In this document: positions 1 through 8,100 of the stretch, piece after piece
Layout: each line of letters begins with the position of its first letter
Numbering within the stretch: position 1 is the stretch's first letter
Program-made: the position numbers and the translations under genes
The notes under the pieces: generated by a model
The model's database searches: none
Told to the model about the DNA's origin: nothing
What the model saw: only the letters and a program-made list of their open reading frames with translations
Assembly: GCF_023370115.1 (NCBI RefSeq)
Contig: NZ_CP097160.1
Span: 2,170,001 to 2,234,000, forward strand
Direction: 5' to 3'
DNA from: Gulosibacter sediminis
GTDB lineage: Bacteria; Actinomycetota; Actinomycetes; Actinomycetales; Microbacteriaceae
Length of the DNA stretch: 64,000 nt

Positions 1-441
1 GTCGCGCTGCTGCGCATGCTCGATCGCCTCGACGAGGCGTACGACAAGGCGCAGGCAGCGGCCCGGCAGTCCCGCTTCACCGGCTCGCGCGAGGACTCGC
101 TCGCCGCTCGGGTGCGACGCGCCCAGGTCACGCAGTACCAGGGCAAGCTCGATCTGTCGTTGAACGAGCTCACGAACTGCGTCGAAGAGGCGATTGCCCA
201 CGATTGGGCCGAGCTCGCCGGCTTTGCGCTGCAGCACCGCGGCAAGGTGTTGTTCGAGCTCGAGCGTTACGACGAGGCGCTCGCCGACTTCGAGCGCGCG
301 CTGAAGTTCCGCGAGAGCGATGGGATTCCCGCCGATCACGCCAACTCGACGAAGTTCGCGATTCGCGTCGTGCGGGCGAAGCTCGAGGGCGACCGCACAC
401 CCGACGAGTTCGACGACCCCATCACCTCGATCAACGCCTAG
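1..441 (+). CDS. TPR-repeat protein, 5' end outside the window
   Basis: The reading frame is open from the first base, so the gene very probably begins upstream; an in-frame ATG lies at 16 but has no ribosome binding site. The visible 146 residues are helical and charged. One clear tetratricopeptide-like helix pair occurs near the C-terminus (FALQHRGKVLFELERYDEAL, followed by ADFERALKF), the usual protein-protein interaction scaffold. No catalytic domain is visible. The stop at 439-441 is followed by about 115 nt before the next gene on the same strand. Function cannot be named from this fragment; a cytoplasmic adaptor role is inference. Confidence 0.7.
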   Translation, partial: VALLRMLDRLDEAYDKAQAAARQSRFTGSREDSLAARVRRAQVTQYQGKLDLSLNELTNCVEEAIAHDWAELAGFALQHRGKVLFELERYDEALADFERALKFRESDGIPADHANSTKFAIRVVRAKLEGDRTPDEFDDPITSINA

Positions 442-558
442 CGGTTTTCGCCGGCGCCGACTGTCATGTCGGTGGCTGGTGCGATGCTGTGGTTGCCGTG
501 CGGGGCAGCACGCGGCGGCGCCCGGTGGGCGTGGCCGCACGAACGAGAGGCATTGACC

Positions 559-1059
559 ATGGCTGATCTTGATGTGGTGCGCGCTCGCGCCCTTGAACTG
601 ATGTCCCGCCATCTTTCCCCCGAGTGGTCGTTCCGTTTTGACACCGCGAAGACCCGCGCGGGTCTGTGTAATTTCACGAAGCGCACGATCTCGGTGTCGA
701 AGCATCTGGCGGCACGCTCGACGCTGGATGACGTCGAGCAGACCCTGCTGCACGAAATCGCGCACGCGCTCGCCGGGCCCGAGGCCGGCCACGGCGAGGT
801 GTGGCTCGTGCTTGCCCGCAGCATCGGCTACACCGGCAGCCGCACGCACGATGGCCCGGTCGCACGCGAGTTCGCGCGCTGGCACGGCGAGTGCCCCAAC
901 GGCCACGAGGTCGTGCGCTTTCGGCGGCCCACGCGGCCGATGTCGTGCGGCAAGTGCACGCGGCGGTTCGACCGCAGATTTCTTATTGAGTGGCGCGAGC
1001 GATCGCCCGAGGAGCTCGCGGCGAGGATCGCGACACCAACGCGCAGCGCGCGCTCGTAA
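559..1059 (+). CDS. SprT-like zinc metalloprotein
   Basis: A 166-residue protein with the SprT-family zinc-protease signature HEIAH at residues 65-69 (two His ligands and the catalytic Glu) and a further His at about 78. C-terminal Cys/His residues (CPNGHE, then CGKC) look like the SprT zinc ribbon. SprT-like proteins resemble the protease domain of eukaryotic Spartan, which degrades DNA-protein crosslinks; the bacterial role is mostly unproven. I start at ATG 559: the open frame runs back to 466, but those 31 residues are Gly/Ala/Trp-rich and unlike the family. The following aldolase gene has its own promoter. Confidence 0.85.
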   Translation: MADLDVVRARALELMSRHLSPEWSFRFDTAKTRAGLCNFTKRTISVSKHLAARSTLDDVEQTLLHEIAHALAGPEAGHGEVWLVLARSIGYTGSRTHDGPVAREFARWHGECPNGHEVVRFRRPTRPMSCGKCTRRFDRRFLIEWRERSPEELAARIATPTRSARS

Positions 1060-1079
1060 AACCTTCGGGCGCGCGGGGG

Positions 1080-1092
1080 CAGAATAGTCGCC
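1080..1092 (+). promoter_or_regulatory. Leaderless promoter -10 for the aldolase gene
   Basis: CAGAAT at 1080-1085 is separated by exactly 7 nt from GTG 1093, so transcription would begin on the start codon. No Shine-Dalgarno sequence is seen, which agrees with a leaderless mRNA. Same geometry as at several other starts in this window. Confidence 0.5.
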
Positions 1093-2136
1093 GTGATCTC
1101 ACCGCTGCATGACGCTACTCAGTACCACTTCGGCTCCGACAACTACGCGGGGGTGCACCCGGAAGTCCTCGAGGCGATCGCCGTGGCGAACGGCGGGCAC
1201 GTGCTCGCCTACGGTGACGACCCCTACACGCAGCATTTCCAGGAGGTCGTTCGCGGCTGGTTCGGTGAGCAGACCGAAGTGTTCCCCGTGTTCAACGGCA
1301 CTGGGGCGAACGTGGTGTCGCTGCAGGCGATGTTGCCGCGGTGGGGCACGGCCCTGTGCACCACCGCGGCACACATCAACACCGACGAGCAGGCAGCGCC
1401 CGAGCGCGTCGGCGGTATCAAGCTGCTACCGGTCGAGGCGCCGGGCGGCAAATTGCTGCCCGAGCTCCTCATCGAGCCCGATCCCGACGACGTGCACCGC
1501 GCATCCCCGCAGGTAGTTTCGGTGAGCAATTCGACCGAGCTCGGCACGGTGTATTCGCCCGAGGAGTTCGCGCGCCTTGCCGAGGCCGTGCACGAGGCAG
1601 GCATGTTCCTGCACCTCGACGGCTCGCGCCTGAGCAACGCGGCGGCAGCGCAGGGTGTGACCCCTGCCGAGGTCGCACAGGGCGCCGACGTGATCTCGCT
1701 CGGCGGCACGAAGAACGGTGCGCTCGGGGCCGAGGCAGTCATCGTCGTGAATCCGGATGCGGTGGCCGGCACCGCCTACCTGCGCAAGATCACGACGCAG
1801 CTCGCCTCGAAGCAGCGCTTCGTGTCGGCCCAGCTGCTCGCGCTGTTCGAGGGCGACCTCTGGCGCCGCAACGCGGAACACGCGAATGGGCAGGCACGTG
1901 AGCTCGGTCGCCGGCTCGCCGAGCTGCCCGGTGTCGAGGTGCCGCTCGAGATTGAGGCGAACGCGGTGTTCCCGGTGCTGCCCGAGGGCGTGGCCGATCG
2001 TGTGCGCGCGCACGACACCGTGCGGTTCTACGACTGGCCGCCGATGCCGGGCGCCGTGCGCCTCATGGCGTCGTGGGACACCCCGGATGCCGCGATCGAG
2101 CACCTTGTTGACGCGATTCGCGCGGAGCTTGGGTAG
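1093..2136 (+). CDS. Threonine aldolase / beta-eliminating lyase family, PLP enzyme
   Basis: A 347-residue fold-type I PLP enzyme. It opens with an FGSDNYAGVHPEVL segment typical of low-specificity threonine aldolases, has the cofactor-binding LHLDGSRL strand, and the Schiff-base lysine lies in SLGGTKNG (about Lys207). The family cleaves L-threonine or L-allo-threonine to glycine and acetaldehyde, but related members act on other beta-hydroxy amino acids or as beta-eliminating lyases, so the exact substrate is open. Length is normal. The start is GTG 1093, placed 7 nt after a -10 box. The gene stands alone, followed by a 427-nt stretch that holds only an endonuclease remnant. Confidence 0.88.
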   Translation: MISPLHDATQYHFGSDNYAGVHPEVLEAIAVANGGHVLAYGDDPYTQHFQEVVRGWFGEQTEVFPVFNGTGANVVSLQAMLPRWGTALCTTAAHINTDEQAAPERVGGIKLLPVEAPGGKLLPELLIEPDPDDVHRASPQVVSVSNSTELGTVYSPEEFARLAEAVHEAGMFLHLDGSRLSNAAAAQGVTPAEVAQGADVISLGGTKNGALGAEAVIVVNPDAVAGTAYLRKITTQLASKQRFVSAQLLALFEGDLWRRNAEHANGQARELGRRLAELPGVEVPLEIEANAVFPVLPEGVADRVRAHDTVRFYDWPPMPGAVRLMASWDTPDAAIEHLVDAIRAELG

Positions 2137-2205
2137 GCGGGGCTAAGGACGGGCACTGGGGAGTGCGTCTGTCGAGGTTTGGGAGCCAGCGCTGACGGGC
2201 GCCAG

Positions 2206-2466
2206 GGCGTCGACTCGGCTTTGGATCACATCACGCCGTGGGCCGCGGGCGGCAAAACATCCGTCGATAACCAGGCACACCTGTGTCGACAACACCACAT
2301 CCTGAAACACCAACGACCGTGGCGATACCGACATCTGGGCAACGGGATCTCCGAGTTGGAATCCCCACACGGAGAGGTCAGGGCGCACCGGCTATTTCGC
2401 GCGTACGACGAACTCCAGGCGTATCCAGCCGTCATCCCTCGGCAAGCACGCCGCTGCTGCGGGTAG
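2206..2466 (+). pseudogene. Remnant of an HNH endonuclease (DUF222/HNH type)
   Basis: This frame preserves the C-terminal HNH core: LDHITPWAAGGKTSVDN, then LCRQHHILKHQRPW, then the LGNGISELESPHGE tail. These match the ends of the DUF222-HNH proteins common in Actinomycetota. The large N-terminal DUF222 region and the first zinc-knuckle cysteines are absent upstream (2137-2205 has stops and no match), so this is a decayed 3' fragment of a normally 400-500-residue protein. A start at TTG 2179 is possible but has no good ribosome binding site. The rest of the gene-free gap 2137-2563 shows nothing I recognise except the ribosome binding site for the next gene. Confidence 0.7.
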
Positions 2467-2563
2467 CATTTCTGCCAGGCACGGCCGCTCACCTACAACG
2501 GGGCGGCGAGGCCCCGGTATTCGCCGCTGCATCCCGTCGAGCGTTGAAGGAGCACCCGCTTCC

Positions 2564-3517
2564 GTGAACATTCCACACATCACCAACAAGCACATCCTCG
2601 ATCACATACGAGTCGGTGACGCGGTCGACGCCCTCGAGCGCGCACTCAGGACCGAGATCGACCCGTCGCAAGACTTCCCCCGCAGCTTCTTCCAACTCGA
2701 CGAGGGCAAGCGCCTCCTGTTCATGGCTTCGCACGCCCCCGAATGGGTCGGCGCGAAGATCATGTCGGTCAACGAGGGCAACCCGGCCCGCAACGTCGAC
2801 CGAGCACAAGGCCTCTACGTGCTCATGGATGCCCTCACGACCACGCCGAAGGCGATCATCGACGGCGACGAGCTCACCGACCTCCGCACCGCCGCCATGA
2901 CGAGCCTCGTCACCTCGCGCTTCATCAACCTCGACTCCAGCAGCGTCGTCATGTACGGCTACGGCGCCCAAGCACGCAAGCACGCGCAGGTGCTGCGCGA
3001 ACTTCACCCACAGCTCAAGAAGCTCGTGGTCGCCGGGCGCAACGCCCGCAAGACCGAAATGTTCGCCGCCACCGCGGCCGAGCTCGGGTGGAACGCTCGC
3101 ATCGGCCAGGCCATGCCGCCGCAGACCGCGATTCCGCAGGCCGACCTCATCATCACCGCCACCGGCTCGGGTGAGCCACTCTTCGACGGCTCCCTCGTGC
3201 GCCCGGGCACGCTCGTGGTCGCGCTCGGCACGCACAATAACGAGCGCAGCGAGCTCGACACCGCGCTCATGGCACGGTCGAACGTCATTGTTGAGGACGT
3301 CGACACCGCGGTGAACGAGTCGGGTGAAATCGCCCACGCAATCGCCGAGGGCGTGCTCAGCCGCGAGTCGCTCATTCCCGTGCGCGACGTCGTGCGCGGC
3401 GACGTGCGCATCGACCGCAGCAAGCCCACCGTGTACAAGACCGTGGGCATGCCCTGGCAGGACCTCGTCGTCGCCGGCGAGATCTACACGCGCATGCCAA
3501 GCACCGCGCTGCGCTAA
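2564..3517 (+). CDS. Ornithine cyclodeaminase / mu-crystallin family protein
   Basis: A 317-residue NAD(P)-dependent enzyme of the OCD/mu-crystallin family. The Rossmann motif GYGAQARKH lies around residues 127-135, and the substrate-side DLRTAAMTSL segment is conserved. Members include ornithine cyclodeaminase, alanine dehydrogenase, ketimine reductases and siderophore/antibiotic-precursor enzymes, so the substrate cannot be fixed from sequence alone. GTG 2564 is preceded by a good AAGGAG (about 2547), which decides the start. The EVE-domain gene follows after 6 nt, suggesting co-transcription. Confidence 0.88.
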   Translation: MNIPHITNKHILDHIRVGDAVDALERALRTEIDPSQDFPRSFFQLDEGKRLLFMASHAPEWVGAKIMSVNEGNPARNVDRAQGLYVLMDALTTTPKAIIDGDELTDLRTAAMTSLVTSRFINLDSSSVVMYGYGAQARKHAQVLRELHPQLKKLVVAGRNARKTEMFAATAAELGWNARIGQAMPPQTAIPQADLIITATGSGEPLFDGSLVRPGTLVVALGTHNNERSELDTALMARSNVIVEDVDTAVNESGEIAHAIAEGVLSRESLIPVRDVVRGDVRIDRSKPTVYKTVGMPWQDLVVAGEIYTRMPSTALR

Positions 3518-3523
3518 CCCACC

Positions 3524-4078
3524 GTGGCGATTCGATACTGGCTGCTCGTCCACCCACTCGATCGCGCCCGCGAGCTCGTCGAAACGGGCGTCGCGCGCGT
3601 GACGTGGGGCAACGAGCAGCCAGTTTGGTCATTCCGCGAAGCCGACGGCGTCATCATCTACTCGCCGCGCGAATACAACCCCGACGGTGAGCCACTCCGC
3701 GCAGCCGTCGCCGCCGGCCGAGTCACGGGCGAGGCCTATCAACTCGGCGGGCACGGCACGCCGCGCTGGGTCGCGCCGGTCGATTGGCTGCCGGGCGCAC
3801 GCATCGCGCCCATCCGCCCCCTGCGCGACATGCTCGAACTCACACGCGACACCAGATTTTGGGGCGAGCAGCTCCGCGACGGCTGGGTCGAGCTCTCGCA
3901 GCGCGACTTCATGATTCTCGAGGATGCGGTGCGCCCGACCGCGCCCGAACCGAGCGGCTTCGCGATCGACGCGAGCCGCGACGGCGCAAGCCGCCCCGAG
4001 CATCCACGCACCGCGCCCGTCTCAGACACGCGAGCGCGGGCCGAACAGGCGTGGCGCGACTGGGACGCGAACCGCTAG
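3524..4078 (+). CDS. EVE-domain protein
   Basis: A 184-residue protein whose first about 140 residues read as an EVE domain (PUA-like fold related to YTH). Typical landmarks are the RYWLLV start, the basic/aromatic VTWGN segment, the GVIIYSPRE strand and EPLRAAVAAGRVTG. EVE domains bind modified bases in RNA or DNA and occur both as housekeeping proteins and fused to restriction or toxin modules. No second domain is seen; the last 45 residues are polar and probably disordered. It begins 6 nt after the OCD gene at GTG 3524, and its stop overlaps the convergent membrane-protein gene by 4 nt. Confidence 0.8.
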   Translation: MAIRYWLLVHPLDRARELVETGVARVTWGNEQPVWSFREADGVIIYSPREYNPDGEPLRAAVAAGRVTGEAYQLGGHGTPRWVAPVDWLPGARIAPIRPLRDMLELTRDTRFWGEQLRDGWVELSQRDFMILEDAVRPTAPEPSGFAIDASRDGASRPEHPRTAPVSDTRARAEQAWRDWDANR

Positions 4079-4434
4079 TAGCTGTGCGAGGAGTAGCTCG
4101 TTGAGTTATTTAGCTCGCTGAAGACGGCGCTAAAGAACAGCCCACCGGTGACCGCGGCAATAATGCCAAGAATGATCGCCAGCGCGATGCTGATGCCGAC
4201 CCAAATAAGGTAGGCGCGCGCAAAGTTCCGCTTCGCAAGCGAGCGACCATCGCCGGCCGCGAGCACGATCATGTAGATGAGCCCCACGAGCGGAATGCCC
4301 ATCAGGAAGATCGTGAGCACCCAGCTGCCAACGCTGTCAGCACTGACCACCTGCTGAGCAGGCTGGTAGCCCGCAGTCTGATACCCCTGCTGGTAGTACG
4401 GCTGCTGCTGTTGCTGGGGGTACTGCTGGCTCAT
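4075..4434 (-). CDS. Small membrane protein with Gln/Tyr-rich cytoplasmic head
   Basis: A 119-residue protein. Residues 1-30 are rich in Gln, Tyr and Pro; two membrane helices follow (about 35-60 and 73-103), separated by a short basic loop (GDGRSLAKRN), and the tail is Ser/Tyr-rich. This layout is common among small actinobacterial membrane proteins of unknown function that carry a proline/glutamine-rich head. A strong AGGAGGAAT precedes the ATG. No enzymatic motif. I do not assign a function. The stop overlaps the convergent EVE gene. Confidence 0.8.
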   Translation of the reverse strand: MSQQYPQQQQQPYYQQGYQTAGYQPAQQVVSADSVGSWVLTIFLMGIPLVGLIYMIVLAAGDGRSLAKRNFARAYLIWVGISIALAIILGIIAAVTGGLFFSAVFSELNNSTSYSSHSY

Positions 4435-4527
4435 GATTCCTCCTGGGCACGAATGCGGACACAGCGAACGTACATTCTGATGGTTGCAAGCGCGAAAAAG
4501 TTCCCGCCGCCTCGAAGTCGACCTCGC

Positions 4528-5064
4528 TTACCAGGCGCCGAGGAAACCGATGGCCTGGCGCAGAATCGAGCCGCGGCCACCCTCGAGTTCTTCGAGCAGA
4601 TCCGGGTCCTTCGCCTCATCCGGCGTGACCCAGGTGACCTCAAGCGCATCCTGACGCGGAATGCACTCGCCCGTCACCGGCACGATGTACTCGAGCGCGA
4701 CCGCGTGCTGCCGCTCGTCATAGAGCTCGGTCACGGGCAGAGGTGAAAACTCGGCCACCGTGAACGGCTGCAGCGAGGCGGGCAGCTGCGGGAAGGCCAT
4801 CGTGCCGAGGTCCTTCTCCAGGTGGCGCAACAGCGCGCTGCGAATCGATTCGCCGTAGTGCACCCGGCCCGACACGAATGTGCGCGTGATGAGTCCCTCG
4901 GGATTCGCGCGCAGCAGCAGGCCGATCGCCTCGACCTCGCCGCGACCGTCAAGCAGCACGGGAATGGCCTCGACGTAGATGATCGGTGTGCGTCGGCGGA
5001 TGAGCTCGAGATCGTCGTCGCTCAACCAGCCTGATGACTCGGGGTCCGGGGTGCTCACGTCCAT
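4528..5064 (-). CDS. DUF4916 / Nudix-like hydrolase
   Basis: A 178-residue protein matching the DUF4916 family of Actinomycetota (GWLSDDDLELIRRRTPIIYV near the N-terminus, HAVALEYIVPVTGEC centrally). The segment GRVHYGES...RHLEKDLG has the spacing of a Nudix box (G-x5-E-x7-REUxEExGU), but key glutamates are replaced (RHLEKD), so catalysis on nucleoside diphosphates is doubtful. An in-frame ATG at 5082 would add six residues. I prefer ATG 5064 because CACAAT at 5071-5076 (minus strand) sits 6 nt before it, a leaderless arrangement. It diverges from lhr. Confidence 0.8.
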   Translation of the reverse strand: MDVSTPDPESSGWLSDDDLELIRRRTPIIYVEAIPVLLDGRGEVEAIGLLLRANPEGLITRTFVSGRVHYGESIRSALLRHLEKDLGTMAFPQLPASLQPFTVAEFSPLPVTELYDERQHAVALEYIVPVTGECIPRQDALEVTWVTPDEAKDPDLLEELEGGRGSILRQAIGFLGAW

Positions 5065-5132
5065 GTGCTCATTGTGCCCCATTCCCGCTGGCGTGCGGGG
5101 AGCATGTCGGTGGGTGGTGGTTGGATCAAACA

Positions 5133-8100
5133 GTGAGCAGTTCGGATGCCCTCGCCGGGTTCAGCGAGTCGACCACCACGTGGTTTCGTGGCGCGTTCGA
5201 TGCGCCAACGCGCGCCCAGCGCGAGGCCTGGGCCGCCATCCGGCACGGCCACCACACGCTCGTCGTCGCTCCAACCGGTTCGGGCAAGACGCTCGCGGCG
5301 TTCCTTTGGGCCATCGACCAGCTCATCCAGGAGCGCGCGAACGAAGCGGGGCGAGGCACGCGCATCCTCTATATCTCCCCGCTCAAAGCGCTTGGCGTCG
5401 ACGTCGAGCGCAACCTCGCAGCACCGCTCGTCGGCATCCGCCAAACCGCGGTGCGCCTCGGCCACGAGGTGCCCGAGATCACGGTCGGCGTGCGCTCGGG
5501 CGACACGACGCCATCCGAACGCCGTGCGCAGGTGTCGAAGCCGCCCGACATCTTGATCACGACGCCCGAGTCGCTCTACCTCATGCTCACGTCGAGCGCG
5601 CGCAAGGCGCTGCGGGGCGTGCGCACCGTCATTATCGACGAGGTGCACGCCGTCGCGGCGAGCAAGCGAGGCTCGCACCTCGCGCTCTCGCTCGAACGCC
5701 TGGATGCCCTGCTCGAGTCGCCTGCGCAGCGCGTCGGCCTCTCGGCCACGGTGCGACCGCTCGAGACGGTCGCGCGCTTCCTCGGCGGGCAGGCGCCGGT
5801 CGAGATCGTCGCGCCCGCGAGCGAGAAGGCGTTCGATCTGCGAGTCGTCGTGCCCGTCGCCGATCTCAATGACATTCCCGTCGCCGAGCCGAAAGACGAC
5901 CTCGTCTTCGGCGACGCGACCCAGGGCATTCGCGACCCCGATCCGCGGCGCACCGGCACGATTTGGCCACACATCGAGTCGGCGATCGTCGACCGCGTGC
6001 TCGGGCATCGCTCGACGATCGTGTTCGTCAACTCGCGCGGGCTCGCCGAACGGCTTACCGCCCGCCTCAACGAAGAATACGAGCGACGCCTCGCCGCCGA
6101 CGCACCCGCGAGCACCGACGAACCGGCGCCCCGCACGCTCGGCGCGCAGCTCATGGGCGGCTCGGGCGCGTTCGACGGCGCGAGCGCCGACCTCGCCCGC
6201 GCCCACCACGGCTCGGTGTCGAAAGAGCAGCGGGCGCAGGTCGAAGACGCCCTGAAGTCGGGCACGCTGCGCTGCGTCGTCGCCACCTCGAGCCTTGAAC
6301 TCGGCATCGACATGGGCGACGTCGACCTCGTGATTCAGGTCGAGTCACCGCCGAGTGTCGCGAGCGGCCTCCAGCGCGTCGGCCGGGCCGGCCATCAGGT
6401 CGGCGAGGTGTCGCGCGCCCGGCTCTATCCCAAGCACCGGGCGGATGTGCTCCACACTGCCGTCGCGACCTCGCGCATGCTCGACGGCAACATCGAGCGC
6501 ATGACCACCATCGAGCAGCCGCTCGACGTCCTCGCCCAGCACACCGTGTCGGCGGCCGCGCTCGACCGCTGGCAGGTGCAGGAGTGGCTCGCGCTCGTGC
6601 GCCGGAGCGCCCCGTTCGCGCAGCTCAGTTCGGCGCTGCTCGAGTCGGTGCTCGACCTGCTCGCTGGCAAGTACCCCTCCGACGAGTTCGCGACCCTGCG
6701 GCCGCGCCTCGTGTGGGATCGCGACGCCGACTGGTTCGAGGGCAGGCCGGGTGCGCAACGCCTCGCCGTGGTCTCGGGCGGCACGATCCCCGACCGCGGC
6801 ATGTTCGGCGTGTTCATGATCGACGGCACCGACGGCGGCGGCAAGCGCGTCGGTGAGCTCGACGAAGAGATGGTCTACGAGTCGCGTGTCGGCGACGTCA
6901 TCGCGCTCGGCGCGACGTCGTGGCGCATCCGCGAGATCGGCCCCGACCGCGTGCTCGTCGTGCCGGCGTTCGGCGAGCCCGGGCGCCTGCCATTCTGGAA
7001 GGGCGACGGTATCGGCCGCCCCGCCGAGCTCGGCGCGGCGATCGGCGCCACTGTGCGCGAGATCGCCGGGAACGACGCGCGCCTGCCCGACAGCCTCGCC
7101 CGGGTGTGCGACGACTTCGCGCAGGCGAATATCTCCGCGTATGTGCGCGAGCAACTCGAGGTAACCGGCCACGTGCCAACCGACCGCCAGCTGCTCATCG
7201 AGCGGGTGCGCGACGAGCTCGGCGACTGGCGCATCATCCTTCACTCGCCCTACGGTCGCCCCGTGCACGCGCCCTGGGCCCTCATGGTGACGGCGCGGGT
7301 GCGCGAGCGCTTCGGCATGGAGGCGAGCGCGATGGCGCTCGACGACGGCATCATCGTGCGCATCCCCGACGTCGACGACGAGCCGCCCGGGGCCGACCTC
7401 TTCGCTTTCGAACGCGACGAGGTCGAGTCCACCATCACGCGCGAGGTCGGCACATCGGCGCTGTTCGCCGCCCGCTTCCGCGAGAACGCGGCCCGCGCGC
7501 TGCTGCTGCCGCGGCTGCATCCCGGCAAGCGGGCGCCGCTGTGGCAGCAGCGCCTGCGCGCCGCGCAGCTGCTCGAGGTCGCGCGCAAGTACCCCGAGTT
7601 CCCGATGATCCTCGAAACCGTGCGCGAGGTCCTCCACGACGTCTACGACCTCGACTCGCTCACCGAGCTGTTCGCGAAGCTCGCGACGCGCGAGGTGCGA
7701 CTCGCCGAGGTAACGACCGAGTCGCCGTCGCCCTTCGCGCAGTCGCTCCTATTTGGCTACGTCGGCGAGTTCATGTACGAGGGCGACCAGCCGCTCGCCG
7801 AGCGCCGCGCGGCCGCCCTGCAGCTCGACACGAACCTGCTCGCTGACCTCCTTGGCGCGAGCTCGCTGCGCGAGCTGCTCGACCTCGACGCAATCCACGA
7901 CGTCGAGGCCCAGCTGCAATGGCTTGAGCCGTCGCGGCGGGCACGCGACGCCGAGGGCCTCGCCGATCTGCTGCGTGTGGTTGGCCCGCTCTCGCTCGAC
8001 GAGCTGCGCCGACGCGTGCGGCACCCCGACGCCGACCCGCACGACGAGGCCGCCGAGCTGCCGGATGCCCCGGCCGAGTTCGTCGCGTCGCTCGCCGACA

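Noticed and set aside
4528-5064. Active Nudix hydrolase call
   Set aside because: Nudix-box glutamates are substituted, so only the DUF4916/Nudix-like family label is kept.
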